From NCBI GenBank assembly GCA_963932145.1, contig OZ010574.1, forward strand, positions 85,161,140 to 85,225,139: DNA of 64,000 bases, read 5' to 3'. The notes beneath the pieces are model-generated. The model was not told the DNA's origin. It did not search any database and saw only the letters and a list, made by a program, of their open reading frames with translations. Source of the DNA: Acanthosepion lycidas (Eukaryota; Mollusca; Cephalopoda; Sepiida; Sepiidae). The translations under genes and the position numbers were made by a program. Of the stretch, positions 22,955 through 33,204 are shown one piece after another (position 1 is the first letter of the stretch; each line of letters opens with the position of its first letter).

Positions 22955-23420
22955 AGAGTCCTGGTTGATTGAACTTGGCTGAGTCACAGAGAGATATGTA
23001 TATATGTATTACAAAATTCTGTGTCTGTGTGTGAGCTTGAGATGTTGTGAGTAAAGTCATAGGTTTGTGTTGACAGGCGAAATTTAGCGGGCTTTACTGG
23101 CGACTTGTGAAAAAGTCGCCTCTTTTAAAGCTATAGATAGGCTCCCAGCGAAACTGCGGGAAAAGTTGATTTTGCACTAAAATATGCGATTGGTTAAAAT
23201 TTGACCAATCGTTAAATTTGTACTAACGAAACAAATAAGCAAGTTCAAAACCGAAAAATTCAAAGCAACGACTGCGATGGCTAAATTGTCTTATAGAAAG
23301 GCAGTATTGATTTATTAGCTAATTGCAGACGAATAAAATGTGGGCGTGGAAAAAACATAGCAGTCGCTACAGTTCCATTAACAGGTTTCAGTTCCCTATA
23401 TAAGCTTCACGGATGGCAAT
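22955..23420 (-). repeat. Promoter-like repeat, copy A' (inverted relative to A)
   Basis: Contains, on the plus strand, ATAGGCTCCCAGCGAAACTG-CGGGAAAAG (23139-23167) and GCGATTGGTTAAAATTTGAC-CAATCG (23188-23213), the reverse of the core of copy A. Downstream GCTAAATTGTCTTATAGAAAGG and ATTGCAGACGAAT..GTGGGCGTGG match 59060-59140. Confidence 0.65.
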
Positions 23421-24104
23421 CAAAAATTGATTCGTTTATAGTTCTTTAATCTTCTTTAAGATGAAAATTTTGTGCCATTTCGTCTTTGAAAATTTGATCT
23501 TCATTGGAAAACTCATTACTTTCTTCACTGAATCTCCTTGATTGAATTTTGAATACTATCTTCAGCTTCTCTGGCTCTTCTCTTTATAAAATAAAATGAA
23601 GAGGCTCCAAACAGACTTTAACTTCAAATTTACGTGAGCGTAATGATTGGATAATAAATACAAATTGTACATATTTTTTAAACAATTCACCTTGACCAAA
23701 ATAATGTGGGCGGTTCTTTAACAGTCAATTCTAAAAATAGAAAGTTTTACAAATAAATAATGAACCATTTTTTTCATAAACCCTCTGGCCTTCTTTAAAA
23801 TACACTTCTCTAAAAATTACGCGTAAAAGACAAACTTAGACGATTATTTACTTTGTTGGGGGTTGTGGATTTTCTCAGGAGTAGGTTATGGAACTAATTG
23901 ACTTATGGGACACAGAAACCGTTTAGTTCTTGTGGCTAACTCGTACAAGATAGTGGCAGCGATTATTAATTATTCCGTGAGCTGTCCCAACGTACAACAC
24001 AATGGTTAAGCAAGACATTTAAACAAGTGAATTTAAAACGAACAAGAAGATAAAGATTTGTTCATCAACAAATAACAGTTTATTTGGGTATTTTATACGG
24101 CGTG
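23421..24104. other. Unannotated interval
   Basis: Nothing recognised. Confidence 0.4.
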
Positions 24105-24425
24105 TAGTGAATATAATAAAACCTTTGAAAAGAGTAAGTTCACATATACACATTTAAAAGGAGAAAAATGACATGCACACATTTAGGTGTGTTTAACAAA
24201 AACCCTTTGAAAGGGAAGGGTTATGTACACACATTTAGACCACTGAAAATGAAAAGGTACAAGGACACACGTTGAGGCGTGTTTATTAAATTCATAAAAA
24301 TGGAAATGTTCCAAGACACATTGAAGTGTGTTTAATAAAACCTCTGTAAAGGGGGAAAATTCATAGACAAGACACTCATTGCGGTGTGTTTAATAAAATC
24401 GCTTGAAAGGGGAAGATTCATACCT
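24105..24425. repeat. Minisatellite, about 60-bp units
   Basis: Five to six imperfect units with the core GTGTGTTTAATAAAACC and GAAAGGGGAA..TTCATAGACA. Units start near 24107, 24189, 24275, 24328 and 24384. Confidence 0.75.
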
Positions 24426-24828
24426 TGGATTCATTGTTGAATCTACATCAGAGAAGCGTGGAATGTTTCAGTGGTTTAGTAAATCGGTTGAGTTGACAAT
24501 GCGTAATTTATTTGCAACTGCTCTGGTTTGCTTTATGGTCTGTATTTATAGTTTCTCTTAAGCAGGTGCTGGCTCACAAAAAAGTTTCTCGAAAATGCGA
24601 GGGAAATTCTGTCAATGGTCGATTAATGATTTGTATTTTGAATATTTTCAACGCCACCGGAAGTGCCACTCGGAGCCTATGCATAAATAACTGATTTGGG
24701 CCATTCGACTCCTGACTCTTGAGTTGGAAACTTCCGGTCGAACCGAAAACTTATTTATACTTTTTAATTATTATTTTTAATTATTTTGTATTATTAACTA
24801 ATAAAATTTTTGTATCTTCTCGACGGTT
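24426..24828. other. Unannotated, with short secretory-like frame
   Basis: An ATG at 24499 opens MRNLFATALVCFMVCIYSFS then stops; an overlapping frame continues to 24694 with a hydrophobic start and Cys residues. The frames do not agree, so no gene is called. Confidence 0.3.
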
Positions 24829-24960
24829 TGGTAGCCAGAGCTTTTCTTGCCTTTTCCACGGGCATTTGTGCGAAAGTGAACGCAACAGACGAGCCTGAAA
24901 TTTGAACTTGACTCGCCACTTCTACTTCTCGCACCGATAACCATCACACTACATCCTTAT
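24829..24960 (-). mobile_element. tRNA-derived SINE fragment
   Basis: Minus-strand head and partial body: box A-like GTGATGGTTATCGGTGCGAG, box B-like AAGTTCAAATTTCAGG, GTTGCGTTCACTTTCGCAC, CCGTGGAAAAGGCAAG. Confidence 0.7.
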
Positions 24961-25199
24961 AAAAAATAAATGCCTAATTTATAATTCAACGTTTTATTTA
25001 CTGTAACTCTTTAACGTAAAGTTTTCGTTTATTTCTTTAAAAAAAGGGTATCAATTTCGTATCCTTTATTAATTTCTAAGTATTTGTATGTATCATTTTG
25101 GTCTAGTTCCTTAATTTTGTTGTTGACATCAAAGTCTAAATCCGTAGTTTTCCGCCTTTGAAGGTGGCTTTGACACGTGTTCGATTTCGAACTCCATTC

Positions 25200-25690
25200 T
25201 AATGTCGCACGCTTTTGTGCTGTCTCGGTTGGTTCGTCAGGGTTGTCCGCGAGAAGAAAGAAGGATCAATTGTACGAAGGCAGAATATATAGTTGTTGGC
25301 AAGCTGAACAGCCCATGGTGCAAACAACGAATTAGAGATACCAAAATCAAGCTAGTACGAAAATTTAAATATCTGGGAATTATTTCAATAGAGGACGGAA
25401 AATGTGACTGAAATCCAAAGTAATGGAATAGCAAAAGATGCCCTCCAAAAGATGAGCAAAATGTTAAGAAACAGAAAAAAAAAACAAAAAAAAAAAACGT
25501 TGGAAATAAAAGAAAGAATGCTGAACTATTATGTAATATCACTCTTCCTATATGGAAGTGAATATAATGTGTGCCAGGTAAATGAAAACAAATTATAATA
25601 TAAAGAAAAGCAAATATATTCAGTAGAAAAGAATATTTTCCAAATAAAAAACATTCACCCCAGAAAGACAATAAAACACTCAGTCTCTAG
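25200..25690 (+). pseudogene. LINE reverse transcriptase relic
   Basis: Plus strand: LVRQGCP (RT motif B, RQGCPLSP) at about 25229, then a jump to INCTKAEYIVVGKLN (25267-25310), IRDTKIKLVRKFKYLGIIS (25331-25385) and KERMLNYYVISLFLYGSE (25513-25560). Motif C and the region between are deleted. Same family as 15505 and 55985. Confidence 0.75.
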
Positions 25691-25965
25691 GATGGCTTTT
25701 ATGCTACCTCAGAATCGACTACATGCCCTGATCAAGTTCTCTTTTTTTTTCAATCATGTTGGCTATCAAATCCGCAATGACACCTTTTAACGAGTCATTG
25801 GTATTGTTTAATCGCTAGTTTGTGTAAATCTCAACGACATTAATCAAAGAGATTTAAATCAGAAGCGCGCACATGATCATGGAAATTCTCAATCAGCCGC
25901 ACCTTAGTCAACTAGGCCATATGGAAGCGGGCAGAATCTTGTCGGAACTCGCCTGGCCACTTCCT
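25691..25965 (-). pseudogene. Mariner transposase C-terminal relic
   Basis: On the minus strand QDSARFHMA (second catalytic Asp context, near 25937), ENFHDHVRASDLNLFD (25840-25905) and near the end LIRACSRF followed by an Ile-Lys-Ala-Ile match the QDSAPAHxA...ENFHDHV..DLNPLDY...RACRRFRxRIEAVI order of mariner proteins. Stops interrupt it. It directly follows the LINE fragment. Confidence 0.62.
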
Positions 25966-26104
25966 AATTCATAATTCATTTATAGATCATGCAGATCTCA
26001 ACTTCTTAGAAAGAAGAGAGTAATACCGCTTGTTAACAATGGAATATTTCAATAATAGGTAGGATAAACACTGTGGCTAATACATTATATTTACATTTCC
26101 GTTC
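25966..26104. other. Spacer
   Basis: Nothing recognised. Confidence 0.4.
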
Positions 26105-26316
26105 AGTCAGTTATGTGCCATGCGTGATACACGCTTAGGCGATCATGTATCTTTCGATACATGACTGACGAGGCAGATTTTTCCCCCGCTGTAGGTTGCT
26201 ATTTCTTTCTGCGGTAGGCCAGTTGCCATCCAAGGCTATAGAATCTGGTATGTCTTGCTATTTATTCATAGCTGGGGTGAGAAAAAGAGGATTCATACCT
26301 TTCCTAAGGGTATTAG
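26105..26316 (-). mobile_element. tRNA-derived SINE, 3' part (split by LTR)
   Basis: Minus-strand body and tail: GTATTAG.. CCCTTAGGAAAGGTATGAAT, AGCAAGACATACCAGATTCT, GGATGGCAACTGGCCTACCG, and the tail TATCGAAAGATACATGATCG. It continues at 26649 after the inserted LTR. Confidence 0.82.
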
Positions 26317-26648
26317 TGTTGGAATTTTGGGGGTGCTAGTGAGCCAGCCAATATGAGCTGATTCATTTTATAGTTCACCAATAGAAGGGTTAACCAATCA
26401 GAAGGCTCAAAATATTCAATGCGACGTGTATAAAGGCGTCCATGTTTTTCCCGGATATTCACTGCCAGCCTTTGATATCGAAGACTGAAGGATTACGGAA
26501 CAGCTGCTGTTGCTGGTGGTATTGGCGATATAGTCAGATTCAGTAGAGTGTCTGACTCGAGAGTATTAATCTTTAACGTTGTTTCATTGAACAGATTACG
26601 TACTGCGCTGTATTCTATATTCATAGACTATGGTGAACATGGTTAACA
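26317..26648. mobile_element. Solo LTR fossil
   Basis: A 332-bp segment with TGTT...AACA ends lies inside the SINE, whose two halves join up without it. Flanking ATTA is repeated on both sides (26312-26315 and 26649-26652), as expected for a short LTR-element target duplication. Inside are CCAATATGAGC, ACCAATCAG (CCAAT boxes) and a TATAAAGGCG TATA box at about 26432, so transcription would run on the plus strand. The internal region was lost by LTR recombination. Younger than the SINE. Family not assigned. Confidence 0.72.
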
Positions 26649-26724
26649 ATTAACTCGTAAGTAGATTCGATTGGAATTCGAACTCGGCTCTCCGATTCCT
26701 CAATCCGATCCGCTATCCATTACA
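26649..26724 (-). mobile_element. tRNA-derived SINE, head (split by LTR)
   Basis: Minus-strand head: GTAATGGATAGCGGATCGG (box A region), GAGAGCCGAGTTCGAATTCC (box B GAGTTCGAATTCC). Continues the copy at 26105. Confidence 0.82.
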
Positions 26725-29653
26725 AAACAGAAACAAATCTGAGTAAAATTTTGAGTTTGTGGTCAAATGTAGATCGGAATCTGACAGAATGAGAAAATAA
26801 ATAACGAGTAAAGTGTATACAGTCTTTGTTGCACGTTTTGTTTTATACATGTATGTAATGAGTGTCCAGATAATTTAGTTGGGATATAAAAGATGTATTT
26901 AATGTTTTCTTACCTCAAATTTTTGTTTAGTGTTAAATTAAGAGATGGATATTACCACTGTGGCCTGAAAAAGGAAAGAAGGCGAACTTTTATAGACCCA
27001 CATGTTGACTACCTCTCCAATAGTGAGGATGCCACGTGTTGGATGTGTATAGGAGAACAGTGGGGTTGATTCTCATTGGTTCAGAAAGAGTGAATTAATG
27101 ATAATTATAACTGTTATAATTATTTTTGACACTATAATTTTTACTTATTTATTTTTTATGGACACGGCACAATGATAGTATAATTCTTTTTTATTTATGT
27201 ATTTCTTTATGGACACGACAATGATAATAAATCTTACGTACGGACAGGCCGGTAGACATTTGATTTGGGTCAAATTATATTCTTGTCATATTTTCTAAGA
27301 CGATTAATACTAGCGATTGGAAAATTTAAAATTTTTACTCTAAGCTTATAAAATGTATTACACTATAGCATCCCGCTACCACATTTTTTTTTATTTATCA
27401 ACATCAATTTTTGCACAAAAAGTGGACCACAGAGCTTATTCAGCTTAATACATATTTTCAGAAAATTTCAACTTCTGATTGGTTGTTTAATATTTAAGTC
27501 ATGTTCGAATAACATCGACCTAGTTCTTGACCTGACCAAAAAATAATTCCACCAAAAATCTGTCAAGCCTCTGTGAGCCTACCACGTGACCAAAGTTAGC
27601 AATAAATATGAAACGTCATTCATCCTCGACAGTGAGCCGATCGGAATCCTTTGAACTCGTCACACAGTTCCAGGCTTTACGTTAAAGTTCCTTAACAGGA
27701 TTTCAGCCTGAAAAGAACATTCACCCACACAGCAATATTTTATCACGAACAAATCAACTCAAGTTTTCCACATTCAACTTGATACATGAATCTTTGTCAT
27801 ACGCTTTTAAGCTCAACGTTAATTATTGCAATTAACATAAACACAGCGTGTTAAGAAACACTTACTCCAACTACAGAATATTCTCTTCGAACGACAAGTG
27901 AAAACAAATCAAAGAGCGACAATTCCGTAAATCTTAAAGTAAGTCGTGAACAATATTTCTCTTCTTTAAGTACAAACTTTAACTGTTTATTTTTCCTTAA
28001 ATTACAATAATGCCCAAACACACTTTCTCATTATTGTACAGACAGTTCAACAACTTATAATCTATCAAATCAGAACTTTGATAACTTTCAATCTAAACAT
28101 AAAAGAAGGTTAGAACTTTTTAAACTACCTTTTTATACCAGTTGTTTGTACCTCTTGGTTATATAAATATTTTATTCATTGTTGTGAAAAAACTGTTGTT
28201 TCTCATGTTGGTTCTTATTCTATGTTTGTTGAATACTGAAATTTAATGCGAGAGGAAATTGTTAATTTCATCGCGTAGCCTATTTATTCAACAATTATTG
28301 ATCCATATAATTGAATCAATTAACACAACCTCCACAGCACCATGTCATGCTAAATCTGCAAATACTTTTATCCATGATCATAGAAAATGCCAGGACGACA
28401 CCAAGTTACAATTCTCGAGTCCCTGATTTAAATCCTCTTTGGAAAATTAGCGGAAGTTCATTCAAAATTGACAAGGTCGAATGTCGGCAACCTTGGCATA
28501 TCGTATGGTCAGTAGGTAGGACTGAGAAAAGCAACGAGAGGAATGCAGCCATCGTTTTATGTACATACGATTCCGAGATGGCTGGCTAAATTTTAAAATG
28601 GACGTGGGATCAAAAGAGAGAGACAGAAAGAGATTGAGTGAGCGTGTGTGTGTGTGAGCGTATGTGTGTGTGTGTGTGTGTGAAATTTAGAGTCGTTTCA
28701 TTCGGGAGCGATTCATTATTGGGCAACACTTAAAAATCTATTACATTAGTTTAAAAACTAACAGAAAAAGTCGGCACTCGCTAAATTTTGTTATAAATAT
28801 AAAAAAGCACGTGTTAAATCTCATTAGCAATTATCAATAAGTCCGTAATCTAATGATTAAAAAAAGTATTTATTTTCAACAAAATTTCAGTCTTTCTCGA
28901 TCTATTTAACGCAGCGATTTTACATCAATCCCATATAGATTATTAAACATTATCCAGTGATAATTTCAGATGAAAATTCAGCTAACCATTTATCAAGTTA
29001 TGAACTTATCAATCTATTTTGTTTATTACGTTTTTAACTATAGAACCTGAATAAATCTGAATTGTATTTGAATTAAAGACTTATATCCGATATTTAATAA
29101 TGCAACAAGGGTTGACATGTCTTTAAATTAACCAACCTGATGTCACAAAAATAAACTCTAAGAGAATTACGGACCAGCCTTTGTATCAGAATCAGACGAG
29201 ATGAATGCAAGGAAATAGAACAAATGTTATTTTAGTACACGTCTTTAAACATAGAACGATGTACTTAAAAAAAAAAAAAAGCAAGTTGATCCGAACCCTA
29301 CAGGCGATCTCCGCCATCGATCTAGCTCTAAGTTTAACGTAGAAATAACTGGCTTGTCCCTTTCAGTAGCCCAAAAGCTTTAATAGAGCAGATCTCGAGT
29401 TTTTATCGGTGACGATGGACGGTTGCATTGCCAGTGAGTCTCCATGCTTTGAACGTTTATTGGTTCTCAAGTACAACTCGAACCACAAGTGGAAATCATT
29501 GCTAAAAATACTGGACAAAATGATTGGATCGCAATATCGCTCACAACTTCTGGCTTGTATTTTTACAATTAAATCAGACCCAAAATAGAGTATTAGTGCC
29601 ATATTTAACCCGGAGCTGTTTATTCTTTATTCCCTTGATAGAACTCAAAATCA

Positions 29654-29656
<3 letters not shown>
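26725..29656. other. Long unannotated AT-rich interval
   Basis: No convincing gene. CTGATTGGTTG at 27475 and the CAATAAATATG at 27600 recall the promoter-like repeat but the match is weak. A (TG)n tract lies at about 28645-28682 and a poly-A at 29266-29280. Open frames at 28311-28589 (plus) and 29363-29602 (minus) have no family signature. Confidence 0.4.
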
Positions 29657-29701
<45 letters not shown>

Positions 29702-29702
29702 T
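29657..29702 (+). repeat. (TTA)n microsatellite
   Basis: About 15 TTA units. Confidence 0.95.
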
Positions 29703-29732
29703 TGCTTTTTATTGTTCTCTCTCCTAATCCCT

Positions 29733-30226
29733 GTCCCGTCCTGGGTAAGACGATAAACTACGCCCAACAGCAAGGCCTGTGATCAGGAGGTTTTGAAGAG
29801 CGTGAAACCACCTCTTAATTGCTGGTATTCTCAGGTTCACCCTGACCCGGGGTGGTAGCACCTGTTAGGGTTCCAGCTATGGGCAAATAGTTAACCCACA
29901 AACTAGGATCAAAACACTATGAAAGTGTAAAAATAGGTTTTAATACTAGAAATACTTTGTAAAATATATTAATAGCTATACATTTTTGGAAATAAATATT
30001 TCCAGCGATACATATTTGAATGAAAATTATTACCAGAAATAGATTTTGAAGAAAAAGATACCAGAAATAGATTTGTTGTAGAAAAAATGTTACCAAAAAT
30101 AGATTTTTTGAAGGAAAAATTTTACCAGAAATAGATTTTTGAAAAAAAATATTGTCGGCATTAAATAACCCATTGAGGTTGATATGCCGTAAACCAAACC
30201 AAACCAAACCAAACCAAACCTAATCC
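29733..30226 (+). repeat. Interspersed repeat with (CCAAA)n tail, with internal minisatellite
   Basis: Starts CGTCCTGGGTAAGACGATAA, then AACAGCAAGGCCTGTGATCA, CACCTCTTAATTGCTGGTAT, TTCACCCTGACCC; ends GTCGGCATTAAATAACCCAT and GAGGTTGATATGCCGTAAA followed by five CCAAA units. The copy at 38650 has the same ends but lacks the 29890-30150 part, which is a tandem array of about 30-bp units with core ACCAGAAATAGATTT. The pentanucleotide tail suggests a SINE or other retroposon. Confidence 0.7.
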
Positions 30227-30249
30227 CTGTTCTGCAAACCATTTACACA

Positions 30250-30595
30250 AACTCGTTAGGCATGTAATGCGCTTTTTTTCCTCTGTCCCTCTTGCCTTCT
30301 ATATGTTCTGTGACTTAATTTTTCTAAACACTTTTTCGTTATTATGTGCCATAGAAATCTCAACAGTCTCTTCACTTATACTTAGGTGTTATTTTTGTTT
30401 CCATTTTCTCTAAAACCTCGTCGTTGCTCACATGTTCGGTCCATGTTATTCTCAGAATCCTTCTGTAGAACCGCATTTTTGTTGCCTGATGTCTCTTCTT
30501 TATCTGTGAGGAGATTGTTCAGCATTCACTACTAAAAACACGCAGATATCTCTGAGCGTTGTTTTTTTTGTTAGCTTGTCCTCCAAATGGTTCTC
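30250..30595 (-). pseudogene. LINE C-terminal relic
   Basis: Minus strand reads MRFYRRILRITWTEHVSNDE and VLEKMETK (about 30385-30475), then a decayed stretch ending EHIEGKRDR (about 30280), the C-terminal order of the LINE family seen at 51930 and 55985. Confidence 0.72.
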
Positions 30596-30644
30596 TTCTT
30601 TTTACTCACTTCCTGTCTCCCTCTCATCCACTCTCACTCTTACC

Positions 30645-30672
<28 letters not shown>
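30645..30672. repeat. (TA)n microsatellite
   Basis: Left border of the palindromic element that follows. Confidence 0.9.
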
Positions 30673-30675
<3 letters not shown>

Positions 30676-30679
30676 ACCT

Positions 30680-30868
30680 TCCTTTTAAGCATTAAACATC
30701 GTTAAATATGACAGACAATGAAAATTTAATTATTTTTTTATTTAGTGTTTCCAGCATTCTTACATTTTATATCTTACTGTCACTAAACGGAAAAATGTAA
30801 CAATAATGAAAAAAACTAAATAAAAAATTAATTAAATTTCCCTTTTCTGTCATATTCAGCTAAACATG

Positions 30869-30872
<4 letters not shown>
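30680..30872. mobile_element. Palindromic MITE-like element between TA tracts
   Basis: Left arm AATATGACAGACAATGAAAA-TTTAATTATT..TTATTTAGT (from 30695) pairs with the right arm ending at about 30868 (GAAATTT..TGTCATATTC). Arms are about 80 bp with several mismatches. TA tracts lie on both sides. No coding capacity. Confidence 0.72.

Positions 30873-30920
<48 letters not shown>
30873..30920. repeat. (TA)n(CA)n microsatellite
   Basis: Right border of the palindromic element; ends in a short ACACAC run at 30921-30932. Confidence 0.9.
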
Positions 30921-30933
<13 letters not shown>

Positions 30934-31019
30934 ATTAGATGGCATTAGTAGCGTTTACTTTTAAATTCATTAAAAATGATCGTTTTTGTTTGTATAGGCA
31001 TATATTTTGAAAACTGATG

Positions 31020-32060
31020 ATTGGAATTTCGAACTGAATCCTTTATTTCGTCCACTGGGGTAGATTGCTCTTGTTCCACGTGCCATGCCTCTTTCGGGTG
31101 TCTCAGTATCAGTTATCTCCCTTTATTCAATACACGCTAGTAGATTTTCCTTATTCTGCTTTCCGTACTTAGGAGGTATTTCATTAATACTCACCAGTCT
31201 TGTTTACCTTCGTTCGTTTCTTCCACGTAGCCATATTATGGGCCTTTTCTGTACTGATATACATAGTAATTGAGCTGTCAGGTTTAACTTGATATGTTTT
31301 AATCAACGCTTTAATCCACTAGCCACGTGTCTCTTGATCATTCTAGTGTTGAAAGTCTGAAGCCTTTAATCTAATGTCAGGAGGGTGGGACTGTATTAAT
31401 TCTCTGACTTAGTTCAATTTTTTGAGTTTTCTTTCTTTCATAATCACCACCGCTTATATGGTATTTATCTCTACGCTAGGACTACTGAGGAGATTGTCTG
31501 TGCTTGGCATATGCACTGATTTTTGTTGCCTTATCCTCCAGTGTTGTTCTCTGTTGTGACTTCATTGATTTACTTTCCAAGAAAGAGCATTTCTATAGTC
31601 CTACCGTCTGAGTCAGTACACACTTACAGTCCCACCAATTGATTACAGGCATTAGGTCTAAGACACTATTGATTACAGACATTAGGTCTAAGACACCAGG
31701 ATTTCGGCACTAATTTGTTGGAGAGAATATATAGATTTATAGATAGTTAAATATGTCGTTCAATAAAGTTGATACTGAAAATAAAAATTAATCTTATTTT
31801 AACTTGATAAATTGAACGAATATTTTTCATAGTGAGTTCAATACCTCGCTATATATACTATGGGGGAAGAAAAACTTGGAGATTTGAATTAAAGAGAGGT
31901 AACTGATACGGAAAAACTCGAGAGAGGCATAGCATGTGGAACAAGAACAATCTACCCCGGTGGACGAAATAAAGGGTTCAGTTCGAAATTCCAGTCACCT
32001 GAAGAAGGCCTGGGCGTACAACGGCCGAAACGTTGTGAATATGGCAATGAAGATGAAGAC
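31020..32060. mobile_element. Probable Penelope-type non-autonomous repeat with inverted arms
   Basis: The block ATTTCGTCCACTGGGGTAGA-TTGCTCTTGTTCCACG (31046-31082) recurs in reverse at about 31938-31975, so 31030-31130 and 31890-32000 form inverted arms around about 760 bp. The right arm runs into a hammerhead-like motif. A diverged relative with the same marks (GGGGTAGTTTCTTCTTGTTC, AACGCTTTAATCCA) lies at 42815. Association of such motifs with Penelope-like elements is established knowledge; the assignment here is inference since no coding part is present. Confidence 0.5.
31991..32044 (+). ncRNA. Hammerhead-ribozyme-like motif 1
   Basis: Core CTGAAGA (31999-32005, consensus CUGANGA), stem II GGCC (32007-32010) with GGCC (32023-32026) closing a 12-base loop, then GAAA (32027-32030). 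Stem III would be the self-complementary ACGT (32030-32033), favouring a dimeric form, followed by T32034 at the cleavage position. Stem I pairs TCAC (31995-31998) with GTGA (32035-32038), and CC/GG further out. One extra base (A32006) separates the core from stem II compared with the canonical fold. Function is untested. Confidence 0.5.
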
Positions 32061-32215
32061 AACATCCCGAAAAATGTAAATAATGTAAATAATTACAATA
32101 CTTCATCTCAGAAATATAGACGAATATTTTTGGTTGTATAATTAATTTAACGACATATTAATCCTTGTCGTATACGAGTATAAAATCACAATGAATTAAT
32201 GTAAATGTAAATATT

Positions 32216-33000
32216 GATCCGGTTTACATTAGAGTCAAGATGGTAGTCATAGATCTGGTTGACACGAAAGGTAGTCATATGTGTGGATTACACGAGAGTC
32301 AAAAAAAAAGTGGACATTGGTCTAGTTAACGTTAAAGACAAAATGCTATATAAGTCTGGTTTGTACTAGTCAAAATGGTAGTCATAAAAGTAGTTTACAC
32401 TAGAGTCAAAAAGATAGTCATAGGTCTGGTTTATATTAGAATAAAAAAAGGGAACATTGGTCCAGCTTACACTAGATCAAAATGGCAATCATTGGTTTTG
32501 TTTACACAAGAGTCAAAACAGATCCAATACGTCCAGTTTACACTTAGGTCAAAATGGTAGTCATAAGTTTCATTTATACTAGCACACAAAAGTTAGTCAT
32601 ATGTCTGATTTACTTTGATCAAAAAGATAATCAAATGTCTGAATTATATCCGAGTCAAAAAGTAGTATGTCTGGTATAGACTAGAGTCAAAAGAGTAAAC
32701 ATCGTGTCCACTAGTGTCAAAAATATAGTCATATGTCTGGTTAACACGCGTGAAAAAGGTTAGTCATATGTCTGGCTTACACTAGAATAAAAAAAGGTGG
32801 ACATTGGTTCAGTTTACACTAGAGTCAAGATGGTAGACGTAGGCTCGGTTTACGTAGAGTAAATCGTTAGGTTATGTCCAATTTACACTTGGACAAAAAA
32901 GTAGATATAGGTCTAGTTTACATAGGGTAAAAACGAAGGTGAGTGTAGGTCCGGTTTACACTCGAGTTAAAATCGTAGTCATAGGATCTGGTTTACCTTA
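32216..33000. repeat. Minisatellite, about 35-bp units, about 22 copies
   Basis: Degenerate tandem units with consensus GTCTGGTTTACACTAGAGTC then AAAAAGGTAGTCATAT. Boundaries occur every 31-39 bp, with some units carrying GGACATTG at the end instead of GTCATAT. Strong divergence between units shows the array is old. Confidence 0.9.
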
Positions 33001-33204
33001 TAATCTGGACGTATTTACTCGGATGGTGGCCCCATTTTTCGGTAAGTCTAATCCTCTGAAAATGATACAGTCGACGTATTCTAAGTTCCACCAAAGGAGC
33101 CAGAATTAACTTCTAGCCAATAAAAAAAAATCTGTATAAAAATGTTTCTTCTGATGTTACGGCGTCAAATTCCATTACATTCTTTCACTGATATTGGGAA
33201 AGTA

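Noticed and set aside
24499-24694. Possible small secreted protein with signal-like start.
   Set aside because: The ATG frame stops after 20 codons and the continuing frame lacks a proper ATG; no family match.
26960-27770. Further pair of promoter-like repeat copies.
   Set aside because: CCAAT-type motifs are there but the ordered block GGGAGCCTAT and GAGAGATGCC is not, so homology is not secure.
32216-33000. CRISPR-like array of 35-bp repeats.
   Set aside because: Units are contiguous and diverged with no unique spacers, in an animal genome; it is a minisatellite.
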